A stretch of 64,000 nucleotides of DNA from positions 62,001 to 126,000 of the forward strand of contig NZ_AZGF01000002.1 in the NCBI RefSeq assembly GCF_001434475.1, read 5' to 3'. Positions within the stretch are counted from its first letter, which is position 1, and the number at the start of each line of letters is the position of its first letter. The notes beneath the pieces are model-generated. The model worked only from the letters and a program-made list of their open reading frames with translations. It searched no databases and was not told where the DNA came from. Shown in pieces: positions 15,616 to 24,809 of this stretch. This DNA is from Paucilactobacillus suebicus DSM 5007 = KCTC 3549 (GTDB lineage: Bacteria; Bacillota; Bacilli; Lactobacillales; Lactobacillaceae). A program made the translations under genes and the position numbers.

Positions 15616-16914
15616 GTGAGCATTACAAAAACAAAAAATAATACTTATCGCGTTCGAAAGAAGTATCCTTTGGATATCATGCAATCTCTTGAATTATCGA
15701 ATCCCGACTACGATAAGATTTTTAAAACAAGAAAGGAGGCCAAACAAGCTGAACTTGAATTCGAAAACAGAATTATCAAGTTCAGAAACAACAACAGTAT
15801 CAGTTCTTTTGAATTGGGCGGTGAAGTTCTTTTTAAGGACTTTTACAAGGACGTCTGGTTAGATGATTATAAAAGTGGCTTAACAAGTTCTTACACGCAA
15901 CCTCCTAGTATTGTAACCATTCAAAATACCGAAGATCTTTTTAGGCTTCATATTTTGCCAATGTTTGGAGCCTATTCACTTAATTATCTTAATCAGCATC
16001 GCCAATTCGTTATTCAAAAAATGAATGCAAAGGCAAAAGAATATGCTAATTTCAAAGTTATTCGCAGTTATGTAAATCAGGTATTCGACCTAGCAGAAGA
16101 ATATGAGTACATCGAATCTAACCGACTTAGCAAAAGTCTTAGAAAAGTAAAAGCGATCAAGAAAAATCATTTAAAATCTGCAAAACGTGATGAAGATAAA
16201 TACCTTACTGATACCGACCTAATGGCATGGTTTCAGGCTGTTCAAGAGGACTTGGATAATGGATCACTTTCATATCAAGATTATACGTTATTCTGGACAA
16301 CTTTCTTCTTATCTGATCGAAAATCAGAAACGTACGCCTTGCAATGGAAACACGTTGATTTTAACAACAAGACAATCTATCTCACTCAAGCACTAGACAA
16401 ATTCGGTAATGTTAAAAATACAAAAGGAAATAAAAATACGCAATTCTCACTGCCAGATCATTTAGAAAGAATGCTGATCGAATGGAAACAACGACAGAAA
16501 AACGAGCTTGCGGAATTAAATATTAAGCAAACACGAGATCAATTCTTATTTACTTATTGTGATCGACAAGGTAATTTAAATCAACGACTTCATACAGATT
16601 ATTTAAATTATCGGATGAAATCTATTCACCACCGTCATCCTAATTTAAAACCTTGCTCTCCCCATAAGCTGCGTCATACAACCGCAACTTTAGCTAAACT
16701 CCATGGTATGTCACTTGAAAAAATTTCAGAAGCATTAACCCATTCGAATATTGGAACAACTCGTGTTTATGTTAATGCAAATAATGTTGTGGATTTAACT
16801 CCGGCTAACTTTGCTTATGATAACTTAAATAAAAATGGTCGTGGGGATTCGGTGGGGAATCTGGTGGGAATTTCCACAAAAAAAGACACCCACAAAGATG
16901 TGGATGCCTTGTAA
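15616..16914 (+). CDS. int: Tyrosine recombinase (integrase) of the element
   Basis: 432 residues. An N-terminal AP2-like/SAM-like arm- and core-binding region is followed by a C-terminal catalytic domain with Arg in DRKSETYALQW, HKLRH (H-x-x-R) and the nucleophilic Tyr in HSNIGTTRVYVN. It catalyses integration into, and excision from, the rpsI 3' end. The GTG start at 15616 is 9 nt after AAAGGAG. The stop codon lies 16 bp from the right boundary repeat. The last ~25 codons double as a set of GTGGGGATT-like repeats and a terminator for rpsI on the opposite strand. Confidence 0.95.
   Translation: MSITKTKNNTYRVRKKYPLDIMQSLELSNPDYDKIFKTRKEAKQAELEFENRIIKFRNNNSISSFELGGEVLFKDFYKDVWLDDYKSGLTSSYTQPPSIVTIQNTEDLFRLHILPMFGAYSLNYLNQHRQFVIQKMNAKAKEYANFKVIRSYVNQVFDLAEEYEYIESNRLSKSLRKVKAIKKNHLKSAKRDEDKYLTDTDLMAWFQAVQEDLDNGSLSYQDYTLFWTTFFLSDRKSETYALQWKHVDFNNKTIYLTQALDKFGNVKNTKGNKNTQFSLPDHLERMLIEWKQRQKNELAELNIKQTRDQFLFTYCDRQGNLNQRLHTDYLNYRMKSIHHRHPNLKPCSPHKLRHTTATLAKLHGMSLEKISEALTHSNIGTTRVYVNANNVVDLTPANFAYDNLNKNGRGDSVGNLVGISTKKDTHKDVDAL
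16841..16874. repeat. Three tandem GGTGGGGAAT-like repeats near the right end (putative arm sites)
   Basis: GTGGGGATTC (16841), GGTGGGGAAT (16851) and GGTGGGAATT (16863) are spaced 10-12 bp apart inside the integrase C-terminal codons. The first nine bases recur exactly at 3457-3465 near the left end, consistent with integrase arm-type binding sites. They are translated as a Gly/Val-rich tail. Confidence 0.45.
16878..16908 (-). terminator. Element-borne terminator for rpsI inside the integrase 3' end
   Basis: On the minus strand arms 16899-16908 and 16885-16894 form a 10-bp stem with loop TCTT and two G-U pairs (these are A/C mismatches in plus-strand RNA), followed by seven T (16884-16878). 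It sits 26 bases after the rpsI stop and replaces the stranded terminator at 3244-3274. Confidence 0.85.
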
Positions 16915-16929
16915 ACGTTGATATATCTG

Positions 16930-16984
16930 GATATTAACGCTTTGAAAATTGTGAAGCTTTACGGGCCTTCTTGAGACCTGGCTT
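16930..16984. repeat. Element-boundary direct repeat adjacent to int (attR-type, within rpsI)
   Basis: 55 bp identical to 3296-3350. It contains the last ~16 codons and stop of rpsI, so the gene is kept intact after integration. Confidence 0.92.
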
Positions 16985-17326
16985 CTTACGTTCTTTCATA
17001 CGTGCATCACGAGTTAATAATCCGGCACGCTTCAAAGGACCGCGGAAATCAGGGTCAACGTTGAGCAAAGCACGGGCAATACCATGACGAGTTGCACCAG
17101 CTTGACCAGAAAAACCACCACCACGAACGTTAACTAAAACGTCATAGTTGCCACTAGTTTCAGTAGCAGTAAATGGTTGTAAAACAACTTCACGTAAGTT
17201 AGCAAATGGAATATATTCAGTGATATCCTTGCCGTTCATCGTGATTTTTCCTGTACCTGGTACCAAACGTACACGTGCAGTAGAGTTCTTACGACGACCT
17301 GTGCCGCTATATTGTACTTGAGCCAA
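16934..17326 (-). CDS. rpsI: 30S ribosomal protein S9
   Basis: 130 residues, normal length. It contacts tRNA in the P site with its basic C-terminal tail, ending KASQFSKR here. The start is TTG at 17326, preceded by AGGGAGGGAACAG. It follows rplM by 13 bp, the usual L13-S9 pair. The last ~16 codons are supplied by the boundary repeat of the integrated element without changing the frame, and transcription now probably ends at the element-borne terminator 16878-16908. Confidence 0.98.
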   Translation of the reverse strand: MAQVQYSGTGRRKNSTARVRLVPGTGKITMNGKDITEYIPFANLREVVLQPFTATETSGNYDVLVNVRGGGFSGQAGATRHGIARALLNVDPDFRGPLKRAGLLTRDARMKERKKPGLKKARKASQFSKR

Positions 17327-17339
17327 TTCTGTTCCCTCC

Positions 17340-17783
17340 CTAAATTAAGTTTGTAATGTCTAATACTTCTGGCTTTTGGGCTTCATGCTTGTGATTTGCA
17401 TCAGCATATACATGTAGCTTCAAACCCATCTTTTGTCCAAGTGAGTTATGAGGAAGCATACCCTTAACAGACGTTTCGATTAACTTCTCAGGGTTTTTCT
17501 CACGTAAATCACCAGCAGTGCGTTCTTTTAAACCACCTGGATGATTTGAGTGATGGTAATAAATCTTACCACTTGCCTTGTTACCAGTTAATTTAACATT
17601 TGCTGCGTTAATAATAATCACATTATCACCCGTATCCACATTAGGGGTGTATGTTGGCTTATTCTTACCGCGCAAGATCGAAGCAACAACTGTTGATAAA
17701 CGACCAAGTGCAATATCGGTTGCGTCAATGACGTACCATTTACGTTCAACTTCACCTGGTTTAGCTAAGTATGTCGATTTCAA
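17340..17783 (-). CDS. rplM: 50S ribosomal protein L13
   Basis: 147 residues, matching the family length when started at TTG 17783 (product begins [20 protein letters not shown]), which lies 8 nt after GGAGG. A longer in-frame ATG form would add 11 residues with no homology and is rejected. It pairs with rpsI. The upstream region 17827-17870 looks like an L13 autoregulatory leader. Confidence 0.97.
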   Translation of the reverse strand: MKSTYLAKPGEVERKWYVIDATDIALGRLSTVVASILRGKNKPTYTPNVDTGDNVIIINAANVKLTGNKASGKIYYHHSNHPGGLKERTAGDLREKNPEKLIETSVKGMLPHNSLGQKMGLKLHVYADANHKHEAQKPEVLDITNLI

Positions 17784-17826
17784 TGTAAAATCCTCCATTT
17801 TTCTTGTCTTCTTCAACTAATTAATA

Positions 17827-17870
17827 AGCTGCCGGGGCCTTTTAAGTGGTTAAAGAATACCAACAATCAG
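17827..17870 (-). promoter_or_regulatory. Putative L13 leader (autoregulatory mRNA structure)
   Basis: Between truA and rplM the minus strand reads TTGTTGGTATTCTTTAACC then ACTTAAAAGGCCCCGGCAGC. The position and the conserved-looking loops fit the short L13-leader family of Firmicutes, where L13 represses rplM-rpsI. This is recognised from memory and needs a covariance-model search. Confidence 0.55.
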
Positions 17871-17903
17871 TTTACTTTAAAATTCACTGTTCGTCAATGC
17901 TTT

Positions 17904-18659
17904 TTAGTCATCGTAATTAACTTCTACTAAATATAATCCGCTAGCTGGGGCTGTTCCTCGTGCTTGGTTTCTATCCCTCGCTGCCAATACTCTCGGAATA
18001 TCGTTTACTGGACGCTGATCATTTCCAATTTCCAAAAGAAGTGAAACCATTATCCGAACCTGATTGTACAAAAATCCATTACCTTCAAATTCAAAAATGA
18101 TCTCCTGATCATGCTCATCCCTCCATATTTGAGCATGATAGATTATTCTCACATTACTCTTTGTTTGACTGCCTGAAGCAACAAGACTCGTAAAGTCATG
18201 TTCACCAATCAAGTCTTTCACAGCAATTTGCATTCTTTCAATATCAAGTGGATATTTGTAATGTGCCGTGTACCGTCTCTTAAAAGGATCAACGAACTCT
18301 CCTTGTGATACGCGATATCGATACAACTTCCTGTGAGCACTATATCTAGCATGAAAATTGGCGTCAACATGCTCTGCACTCTTAACCATCATATCAAGCG
18401 GTAATAAGCTGTTCAATGCCCGCCGCATTGAATCATCAGGTAAATCAAAGGGAATATCAAAATGAGCAACCTGACCAAGTGCATGAACGCCCGCATCTGT
18501 TCTACCTGAGCCATACACTTCAATTGCAGGATCAGGGTTTTTAGCAATTTTATTCACAGCAATTTTTAGCGTCTTTTCAACAGTACGCTGATGCGGCTGA
18601 ACTTGAAATCCAGCAAAGTCAGAACCGTCATAAGCAAAAATTATTTTGTATCGATACAT
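17904..18659 (-). CDS. truA: tRNA pseudouridine(38-40) synthase
   Basis: 251 residues. It converts uridines 38-40 of the anticodon arm to pseudouridine. The catalytic Asp is in GSGRTDAGVHA near residue 53, and RYRVSQGE and the C-terminal NGFLYNQVRIMV segment are typical. The ATG at 18659 follows GGAGC. It is part of the ecfA1-ecfA2-ecfT-truA-rplM-rpsI run found in lactobacilli. Confidence 0.97.
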   Translation of the reverse strand: MYRYKIIFAYDGSDFAGFQVQPHQRTVEKTLKIAVNKIAKNPDPAIEVYGSGRTDAGVHALGQVAHFDIPFDLPDDSMRRALNSLLPLDMMVKSAEHVDANFHARYSAHRKLYRYRVSQGEFVDPFKRRYTAHYKYPLDIERMQIAVKDLIGEHDFTSLVASGSQTKSNVRIIYHAQIWRDEHDQEIIFEFEGNGFLYNQVRIMVSLLLEIGNDQRPVNDIPRVLAARDRNQARGTAPASGLYLVEVNYDD

Positions 18660-18677
18660 AGAAAAAAAGCTCCTAAA

Positions 18678-19481
18678 CTAAGTAAAATATCTCAGGGTTA
18701 ACAGTATAATTGTGGCTGCTACCATTACAAAACAAGCAACCGAATCTGCAGTATGCCAATGGAGCAACCTATATTTAGTCCGCCCTTCGCCACCACTATA
18801 TCCACGTGCTTCCATGGCTGTGGCTAAGTCTTCGGCACGATTAAAAGCACTAATAAATAACGGAATTAAAATCGGAATTAGTGACTTAACTCGTTTCCAC
18901 AAGCTTCCCGTGCCAAAATTAACACCACGTGCTCTTTGCGCATTCATTATTTTTTGACTCTCATCCATTAATGTAGGTACAAAACGTAGAGCAATAGATA
19001 ACATCAAGGCCAGTTCATAAACTGGTACTTTAATCTTGGTCAAAGGCTTAAGTAGCGACTCTACTGCATCCGCAATCATCAACGGTTGTGTAGTTAATGT
19101 CAGGACCGTTGACATACAAATAATTAACACAAATCTACAAAAAATGTACGCACCGTTAATTAACCCAAATTGGGTAATAGACAGTATGCCCCACTGCCAA
19201 TACACATGACCACCACTACTGAAAAATATTTGCAGAATAACAGTTAAAACAATAATAAATATTAGTGGCCTAACTCCATCCCAAAAGAATCCTAATGGAA
19301 CTTTGGTTAACAGAATTGTCCCCAAGGTAAATGCAGCCAACCATGCATAGGTTTGCCAACTGTTTGCAAAAAAAATGATCACAATAAAGTACATGCTAAG
19401 AACCAATTTAGCACGTGGATCTAATTTATGAATTACCGAATTGGTAGGCACAAAGCGGCCAAATAGAACTTTAGAAAACAT
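18678..19481 (-). CDS. ecfT: ECF transporter transmembrane subunit EcfT
   Basis: 267-residue membrane protein that couples ATP hydrolysis by EcfA1/EcfA2 to interchangeable substrate-binding S subunits for vitamin and metal uptake. It has about five hydrophobic segments and the two cytoplasmic ARG motifs (QRARGVNFG and MEARGYSGG) that contact the ATPases. Its ATG overlaps the ecfA2 stop codon. No S-component gene is present nearby, consistent with a shared, group II ECF module. Confidence 0.95.
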   Translation of the reverse strand: MFSKVLFGRFVPTNSVIHKLDPRAKLVLSMYFIVIIFFANSWQTYAWLAAFTLGTILLTKVPLGFFWDGVRPLIFIIVLTVILQIFFSSGGHVYWQWGILSITQFGLINGAYIFCRFVLIICMSTVLTLTTQPLMIADAVESLLKPLTKIKVPVYELALMLSIALRFVPTLMDESQKIMNAQRARGVNFGTGSLWKRVKSLIPILIPLFISAFNRAEDLATAMEARGYSGGEGRTKYRLLHWHTADSVACFVMVAATIILLTLRYFT

Positions 19482-20347
19482 TAATTTGACCCACTTTCCA
19501 ATTGTTTTGCAACTTGCCTGCTTAACTCCTCCAATGTTAATGGATATGGGTCAAATCTAAACCCACCTTTTGTCAGCTCATTGGCCACTTTAGTTGTCTT
19601 TGGAATCGTTAAGTGGTTTCCAATTAACCCCTCTGGATTTGAAAAAATTTCGTTCGGACTACCTGCCTTAACAAGATTACCATCATTCATAACAAGTACC
19701 TGATTTGCAAAAGCTGCAGCATCTTCCATTTGATGCGTCACTAGTATCACATTAATGTTATTTTTCCTATGCAATTGACTAAAAAGTTGCATAGTTTCCC
19801 GTTGACCACGAGGATCTAACCCAGCAGTCGGTTCATCTAAAATCAAAATTTCTGGTTTCATAGCCAGTACACCGGCAATCGCTACACGTCTCATCTGACC
19901 ACCAGATAATTCAAAGGGAGATCTTTGCGCTAAACTATCGTCAAGCCCAACTAATTGCATAGCTTCTTTTGCCAAAACTATGGCCTCATCCTCTGATTTA
20001 CCAAAATTTTGCGGTCCAAAAGATATATCTTTTAGAACAGTCTCTTCAAACAGTTGATTCTCGGGAAATTGAAAGACGAAACCAATCTTTGAACGAATTT
20101 TACCGAGTTCAGAATTACTACTAGTGGAGCTGATAGTTTCGTTTCCAACTTTAATCGTTCCAGTCGTTGGTCTAATCAACCCATCAAGTAGTTGAATCAG
20201 CGTTGATTTACCACTGCCGGTGTGTCCAACAATCGCAGTGTACGATCTGTCTGAAATTCTTACGTTTATATCATGTAGTGCATTAACCTCAAACGGTGTA
20301 CCAACCTGATACGAAAAATTTACTCCATTGAACTCAATTGTTGACAT
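19481..20347 (-). CDS. ecfA2: ECF transporter ATPase EcfA2
   Basis: 288 residues from the ATG at 20347 (a TTG two codons upstream is possible). Walker A GHTGSGKST, Q-loop FVFQFPENQLFE, ABC signature LSGGQMRRVA and Walker B LILDEPTAGLDP are all intact. It forms the heterodimeric motor with EcfA1. It overlaps the 3' end of ecfA1 by 28 bp and ecfT by 1 bp. Confidence 0.96.
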   Translation of the reverse strand: MSTIEFNGVNFSYQVGTPFEVNALHDINVRISDRSYTAIVGHTGSGKSTLIQLLDGLIRPTTGTIKVGNETISSTSSNSELGKIRSKIGFVFQFPENQLFEETVLKDISFGPQNFGKSEDEAIVLAKEAMQLVGLDDSLAQRSPFELSGGQMRRVAIAGVLAMKPEILILDEPTAGLDPRGQRETMQLFSQLHRKNNINVILVTHQMEDAAAFANQVLVMNDGNLVKAGSPNEIFSNPEGLIGNHLTIPKTTKVANELTKGGFRFDPYPLTLEELSRQVAKQLESGSN

Positions 20348-21159
20348 AACCAATTCACCACCTGACTGCTATTCATGTATTCCTCTGGAACTTCAATCTT
20401 TAATTCTTTTAAATCATGTTTAATATGTTCTCCAAGTGGTAAATCAAGACCCTTTTCAAGTAACATTTTAGAATCGGAAAGAATTTTTTCCGGTTCTCCA
20501 GATGATATCAGACTTCCATCATCGATGACAAATAAGCGATCTGCCAAAGCAGTTTCGTCTATATCATGTGTGATTGTTAAAACTGTAAATTTATAACGCT
20601 GTTTTAACTCATGCAACAATTCAATAACTTCTTGGCGTCCCTGAGGATCCAACATACTTGTCGCTTCATCTAAAATCACAATCTTCGGCTGCATCGCTAT
20701 AACACCTGCAAGTGCCACCCTTTGCTTCTGACCACCAGAAAGTCCGGCAGGTTCACGATCAGCGTATTTATCCATTCTAACAAGTTTCAATGCTTCATCC
20801 ACTTTGGCCACCATCGTTGCATGATCAACATGGCGATTTTCAAGACCAAACGCAACATCATCAGCAACTGTGGCTCCAACAAACTGATTGTCAGGGTTTT
20901 GAAATACAAAACCAATTTTTGAGCGAACATCCCATACGGTGTTCTCGTTCAATTCTAGTCCGTCAACCACGACCTGCCCACTATCAAGGGACAGCAGACC
21001 ATCAATTGCCTTCGCAAGTGTACTTTTTCCGCTTCCATTGTGCCCAATAATGGCCACCCATTCGCCTTGAGACACATCAAAAGATATATCATTCAAAACA
21101 TGAATGTCATTTCCTGGATAACTAAATATTGCATTTTGTACGGATATTATATTATTCAT
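20320..21159 (-). CDS. ecfA1: ECF transporter ATPase EcfA1
   Basis: 279 residues from the ATG at 21159, preceded by GGAGCGGCAG. The ATG five codons upstream has no ribosome-binding site. Walker A GHNGSGKST, Q-loop VFQNPDNQF, signature LSGGQKQRVA and Walker B VILDEATSMLDP are present. First gene of the ECF module, 204 bp downstream of rplQ. Confidence 0.95.
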   Translation of the reverse strand: MNNIISVQNAIFSYPGNDIHVLNDISFDVSQGEWVAIIGHNGSGKSTLAKAIDGLLSLDSGQVVVDGLELNENTVWDVRSKIGFVFQNPDNQFVGATVADDVAFGLENRHVDHATMVAKVDEALKLVRMDKYADREPAGLSGGQKQRVALAGVIAMQPKIVILDEATSMLDPQGRQEVIELLHELKQRYKFTVLTITHDIDETALADRLFVIDDGSLISSGEPEKILSDSKMLLEKGLDLPLGEHIKHDLKELKIEVPEEYMNSSQVVNWLCQQLSSME

Positions 21160-21363
21160 TAACTGCCGCTCCATTGTAAATTTACACCAGAATCATCATA
21201 ACATAATAGACGAATCAATCAGTAAAATATGTACAAAAAAATCACTTACAATTGTGGCGCTCAGGTAGAAACCTGCATTCAAGCTAGACTAGGATCTCTC
21301 CACCATCATAACGCTCTATACCATCAATCATAGTGATTCTTTATTACGCTTATTTATATTCTA

Positions 21364-21744
21364 TTAGACAAACTCAAGAATAACCATCGATGCAGCATCG
21401 CCGCGACGAGGCATTGTCTTCAAGATACGAGTATATCCACCATTACGATCAGCATACTTAGGTGCTAATTCTTCAAACAAATTTTGAAGAGCAGACTGAA
21501 CACGTACATCTTCGCCGTCTTCCTTAATATCTGCAACCATATTGCGAAGAAATGAAGCAGCTTGACGACGAGCATGTAAATCACCCTTCTTGCCAAGAGT
21601 AATCATTTGGTCAGCAGTCTTACGAACTTCTTTAGCGCGAGCTTCAGTAGTTTCAATACGACCATTAACAATCAAGTTAGTAGTTAAATCGCGTAATAAA
21701 GCCTTACGTTGGGAGCTTGTGCGTCCTAATTTACGGTAACTCAT
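21364..21744 (-). CDS. rplQ: 50S ribosomal protein L17
   Basis: 126 residues, normal length, beginning [20 protein letters not shown] as in the family. Last gene of the alpha operon, 27 bp after rpoA. The spacer to ecfA1 (21160-21363) contains a CAGG/CCTG hairpin, but I cannot support a clear terminator or promoter there. Confidence 0.98.
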   Translation of the reverse strand: MSYRKLGRTSSQRKALLRDLTTNLIVNGRIETTEARAKEVRKTADQMITLGKKGDLHARRQAASFLRNMVADIKEDGEDVRVQSALQNLFEELAPKYADRNGGYTRILKTMPRRGDAASMVILEFV

Positions 21745-21771
21745 GAACAGTTTTCCTCCTTTGTGAGAGTT

Positions 21772-22716
21772 TTAATCTTCTTGACGAAGTGATAATCCTA
21801 AATCAGCTAATTTAACCTTTACCTCTTCAAGTGACTTACGACCAAGGTTGCGCACCTTCATCATGTCAGCTTCAGAGCGGTCTGTTAGTTCTTGAACAGT
21901 GTTGATTCCAGCACGCTTGAGACAATTGTATGAACGAACTGAAAGATCCAATTCTTCAATTGTCATTTCTAACATTTTTTCCTTATGAGTCTCTTCTTTT
22001 TCGACCATAATTTCAGCATTCTTAGCAGTATCCGTTAAATCAACGAACATTGAAAGATGCTCAGTTAGAATTTTGGCAGCTAAACTAATTGACTCACTTG
22101 GCGTGATTGAACCATCAGTCCAAACATCAAGCGTCAACTTGTCGTAGTCGTTACGTTGCCCCACACGTGCATTTTCAACATTGTAGTTCACGCGTTCAAT
22201 TGGGGTATAGATGGAATCAATCGGTAATACACCGATAGGAAGGTCATCCATACGAGCTTTGTTATCATCAGCTGAAACGTAACCACGACCAGTATTAGCA
22301 GTCATCTGGATGTGTAATTCAGCCCCATCAGCAACTGTTGCAATGTGCAAGTCTGGATTCAGAACTTCAACATCACCATCAGCCTCAATATCACCAGCTG
22401 TAACAGCGGCGGGACCCTTAACATCAATCTCTAAAGCCTTATCTTCCTCAGAGTCAATCTTAAGAGAGATTTTCTTCATGTTCAGAATGATTTGAGTAAC
22501 GTCTTCTGTGACACCCTCAACTGTTGAAAATTCATGCAAAACACCATCAATTTGAATACTGGTGATGGCTGCTCCAGGGAGTGACGCTAATAGAATTCGT
22601 CGTAACGAATTTCCAAGCGTTGTTCCATAACCACGCTCGAGTGGTTCTACGACAAACTTGCCATAGTTATTACTTTCATCAACTTTGTGAATGTTAGGTT
22701 TCTCAAATTCGATCAT
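21772..22716 (-). CDS. rpoA: RNA polymerase alpha subunit
   Basis: 314 residues. The N-terminal dimerisation domain ([14 protein letters not shown] near residue 33) scaffolds beta and beta'. The C-terminal domain (about 245-314, [17 protein letters not shown]... [11 protein letters not shown]) contacts UP elements and activators. It lies in the standard rpsM-rpsK-rpoA-rplQ order. Confidence 0.98.
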   Translation of the reverse strand: MIEFEKPNIHKVDESNNYGKFVVEPLERGYGTTLGNSLRRILLASLPGAAITSIQIDGVLHEFSTVEGVTEDVTQIILNMKKISLKIDSEEDKALEIDVKGPAAVTAGDIEADGDVEVLNPDLHIATVADGAELHIQMTANTGRGYVSADDNKARMDDLPIGVLPIDSIYTPIERVNYNVENARVGQRNDYDKLTLDVWTDGSITPSESISLAAKILTEHLSMFVDLTDTAKNAEIMVEKEETHKEKMLEMTIEELDLSVRSYNCLKRAGINTVQELTDRSEADMMKVRNLGRKSLEEVKVKLADLGLSLRQED

Positions 22717-22803
22717 TCTTATCTTTTACCCCTTTCAAAACGTGGTTCGCTATTAATATAAAATACATTAATATGAAGAAAACTCCACGAAAATGTAGCA
22801 GAA

Positions 22804-23193
22804 TTAAACACGACGACGCTTTGGAGGACGAGAACCATTATGTGGCACTGGAGTCACATCACGAATTGCACTCACTTCAAGGCCAGTACTTTGAAGTGCA
22901 CGGATGGCAGCTTCACGTCCAGAACCTGGTCCCTTAACAGCAACTTCGACAGTCTTCATACCGTGTTCCATTGATGCCTTTGCAGCAGCCTCTGACGCCA
23001 TTTGTGCAGCAAACGGTGTAGATTTACGACTACCCTTAAAGCCCAATGAACCAGCTGATGACCACGCAACAGCATTTCCTTGTAAATCAGTAATCATAAC
23101 AAGCGTATTGTTAAATGTTGAATGGATATGTGCAACTCCAGTTTCAATATTCTTTTTTACTCGACGCTTACGAGTTCCTTTTCTTGTAGCCAT
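22804..23193 (-). CDS. rpsK: 30S ribosomal protein S11
   Basis: 129 residues, normal length. It has the conserved [12 protein letters not shown] and a C-terminal [18 protein letters not shown]. Platform protein near the mRNA exit. Follows rpsM by 26 bp. Confidence 0.98.
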   Translation of the reverse strand: MATRKGTRKRRVKKNIETGVAHIHSTFNNTLVMITDLQGNAVAWSSAGSLGFKGSRKSTPFAAQMASEAAAKASMEHGMKTVEVAVKGPGSGREAAIRALQSTGLEVSAIRDVTPVPHNGSRPPKRRRV

Positions 23194-23219
23194 AGGAATT
23201 GTTTCCCTCCTTTACTTAA

Positions 23220-23585
23220 TTATTTTTTACGACCTGCAATAGAAACGGCCTTACCCTTACGAGTACGTGCATTATTCTTTGTGTGTTGACCACGAACTGG
23301 CAACCCACGACGATGACGCATACCACGGTATGAACCGATTTCTTGAAGACGCTTGATGTTAAGTGAAGTTTCACGACGAAGGTCACCTTCAACTTTAAGT
23401 TGATCAACCTCAGCACGTATCTTGTCTTCTTGATCAGGTGTTAAGTCACGAACACGGATATCTTCTGATACACCCGCGTTAGCAAGAATCTTTTGAGCAC
23501 TTGTATTACCAATACCAAAAATATAAGTTAAGCCGATTACAATTCGTTTGTCACGAGGTAAATCGACACCTGCAAAACGAGCCAT
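23220..23585 (-). CDS. rpsM: 30S ribosomal protein S13
   Basis: 121 residues, beginning [15 protein letters not shown], with [14 protein letters not shown] near the C-terminus. Head protein contacting the P-site tRNA and L5. The ATG follows a GGAGGT site. Preceded by rpmJ. Confidence 0.98.
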   Translation of the reverse strand: MARFAGVDLPRDKRIVIGLTYIFGIGNTSAQKILANAGVSEDIRVRDLTPDQEDKIRAEVDQLKVEGDLRRETSLNIKRLQEIGSYRGMRHRRGLPVRGQHTKNNARTRKGKAVSIAGRKK

Positions 23586-23618
23586 TTATTAGTACACCTC
23601 CAATTCAGTTTTATAAAA

Positions 23619-23738
23619 TTACTTACCTTGACGTTGTTTGTGCTTTGGATTTGCAGAGCAAATTACCATAACACGGCCATTACGCTTGATCACTTTGCAG
23701 TGTTCGCACATTGGCTTTACTGATGGTCTTACTTTCAT
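23619..23738 (-). CDS. rpmJ: 50S ribosomal protein L36
   Basis: 39 residues, beginning [14 protein letters not shown] and ending PKHKQRQGK. Zinc-ribbon residues C-x2-C, a later C and H are present, so it is the zinc-binding type. The ATG follows AGGAGG. It stands between infA and rpsM as usual. Confidence 0.97.
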   Translation of the reverse strand: MKVRPSVKPMCEHCKVIKRNGRVMVICSANPKHKQRQGK

Positions 23739-23781
23739 TGTAAAATATCCTCCTAGAAAGTCATAATCCAATTAAATACTA

Positions 23782-24000
23782 CTATTTAAAGCGGAAAGTA
23801 ATACGACCCTTTGTTAAATCATACGGAGACATTTCAACTTGAACACGATCACCAGGCAAAATTTTGATGTAGTGCATCCGAATCTTACCAGAGACATGTG
23901 CCAATATCTCATGTCCATTTTCTAATTCCACTTTAAACATAGCATTCGGTAAAGTTTCCGTAACTTTACCTTCAATTTCGATCACATCGTCTTTTGCCAC
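23782..24000 (-). CDS. infA: Translation initiation factor IF-1
   Basis: 72 residues. It binds the ribosomal A site during initiation. OB-fold with [21 protein letters not shown]. The start is GTG at 24000, 8 nt after AAGGAGG, which gives the canonical length. Longer in-frame forms would include the ribosome-binding site itself. Sits between adk and rpmJ. Confidence 0.96.
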   Translation of the reverse strand: MAKDDVIEIEGKVTETLPNAMFKVELENGHEILAHVSGKIRMHYIKILPGDRVQVEMSPYDLTKGRITFRFK

Positions 24001-24136
24001 GAAATATTCCTCCTTGTTCCTCAGATTCAACATAAAAATGGCGGACTTATCCATCCACCTTGACTTTTGTCAATAAACCTAAAGTAGTGTACCACAGCTT
24101 TAATGACAAAGCAAGAATAGCACGTTATCGCACCAA

Positions 24137-24796
<660 letters not shown>

Positions 24797-24809
24797 CTAC
24801 AATTCCTCC

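Larger units (their letters stand above)
3296..16984. mobile_element. Integrative and mobilizable element (IME) inserted in the rpsI 3' end
   Basis: The element is bounded by a perfect 55-bp repeat of the rpsI end, with a tyrosine integrase and excisionase next to the right copy. Its core (DUF961-like gene, FtsK/TcpA-like ATPase, hairpin-rich spacer, Rep/relaxase, xis, int) follows the order of the DNA-processing and recombination genes of Tn916-type ICEs, but no conjugation channel genes are present. Cargo is a type I restriction-modification operon with an AlbA_2 protein. The whole segment looks AT-richer than the ribosomal genes beside it. I infer mobilization by a helper ICE. An element that only replicates and excises without transfer is the alternative. 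Confidence 0.85.

Noticed and set aside
3296-16984. Prophage or phage satellite
   Set aside because: No capsid, terminase, portal, lysis or primase genes. The coupling ATPase and DUF961-like gene point to conjugative ancestry.
3296-16984. Self-transmissible ICE
   Set aside because: No VirB4-like ATPase, channel membrane proteins or cell-wall hydrolase in the element.
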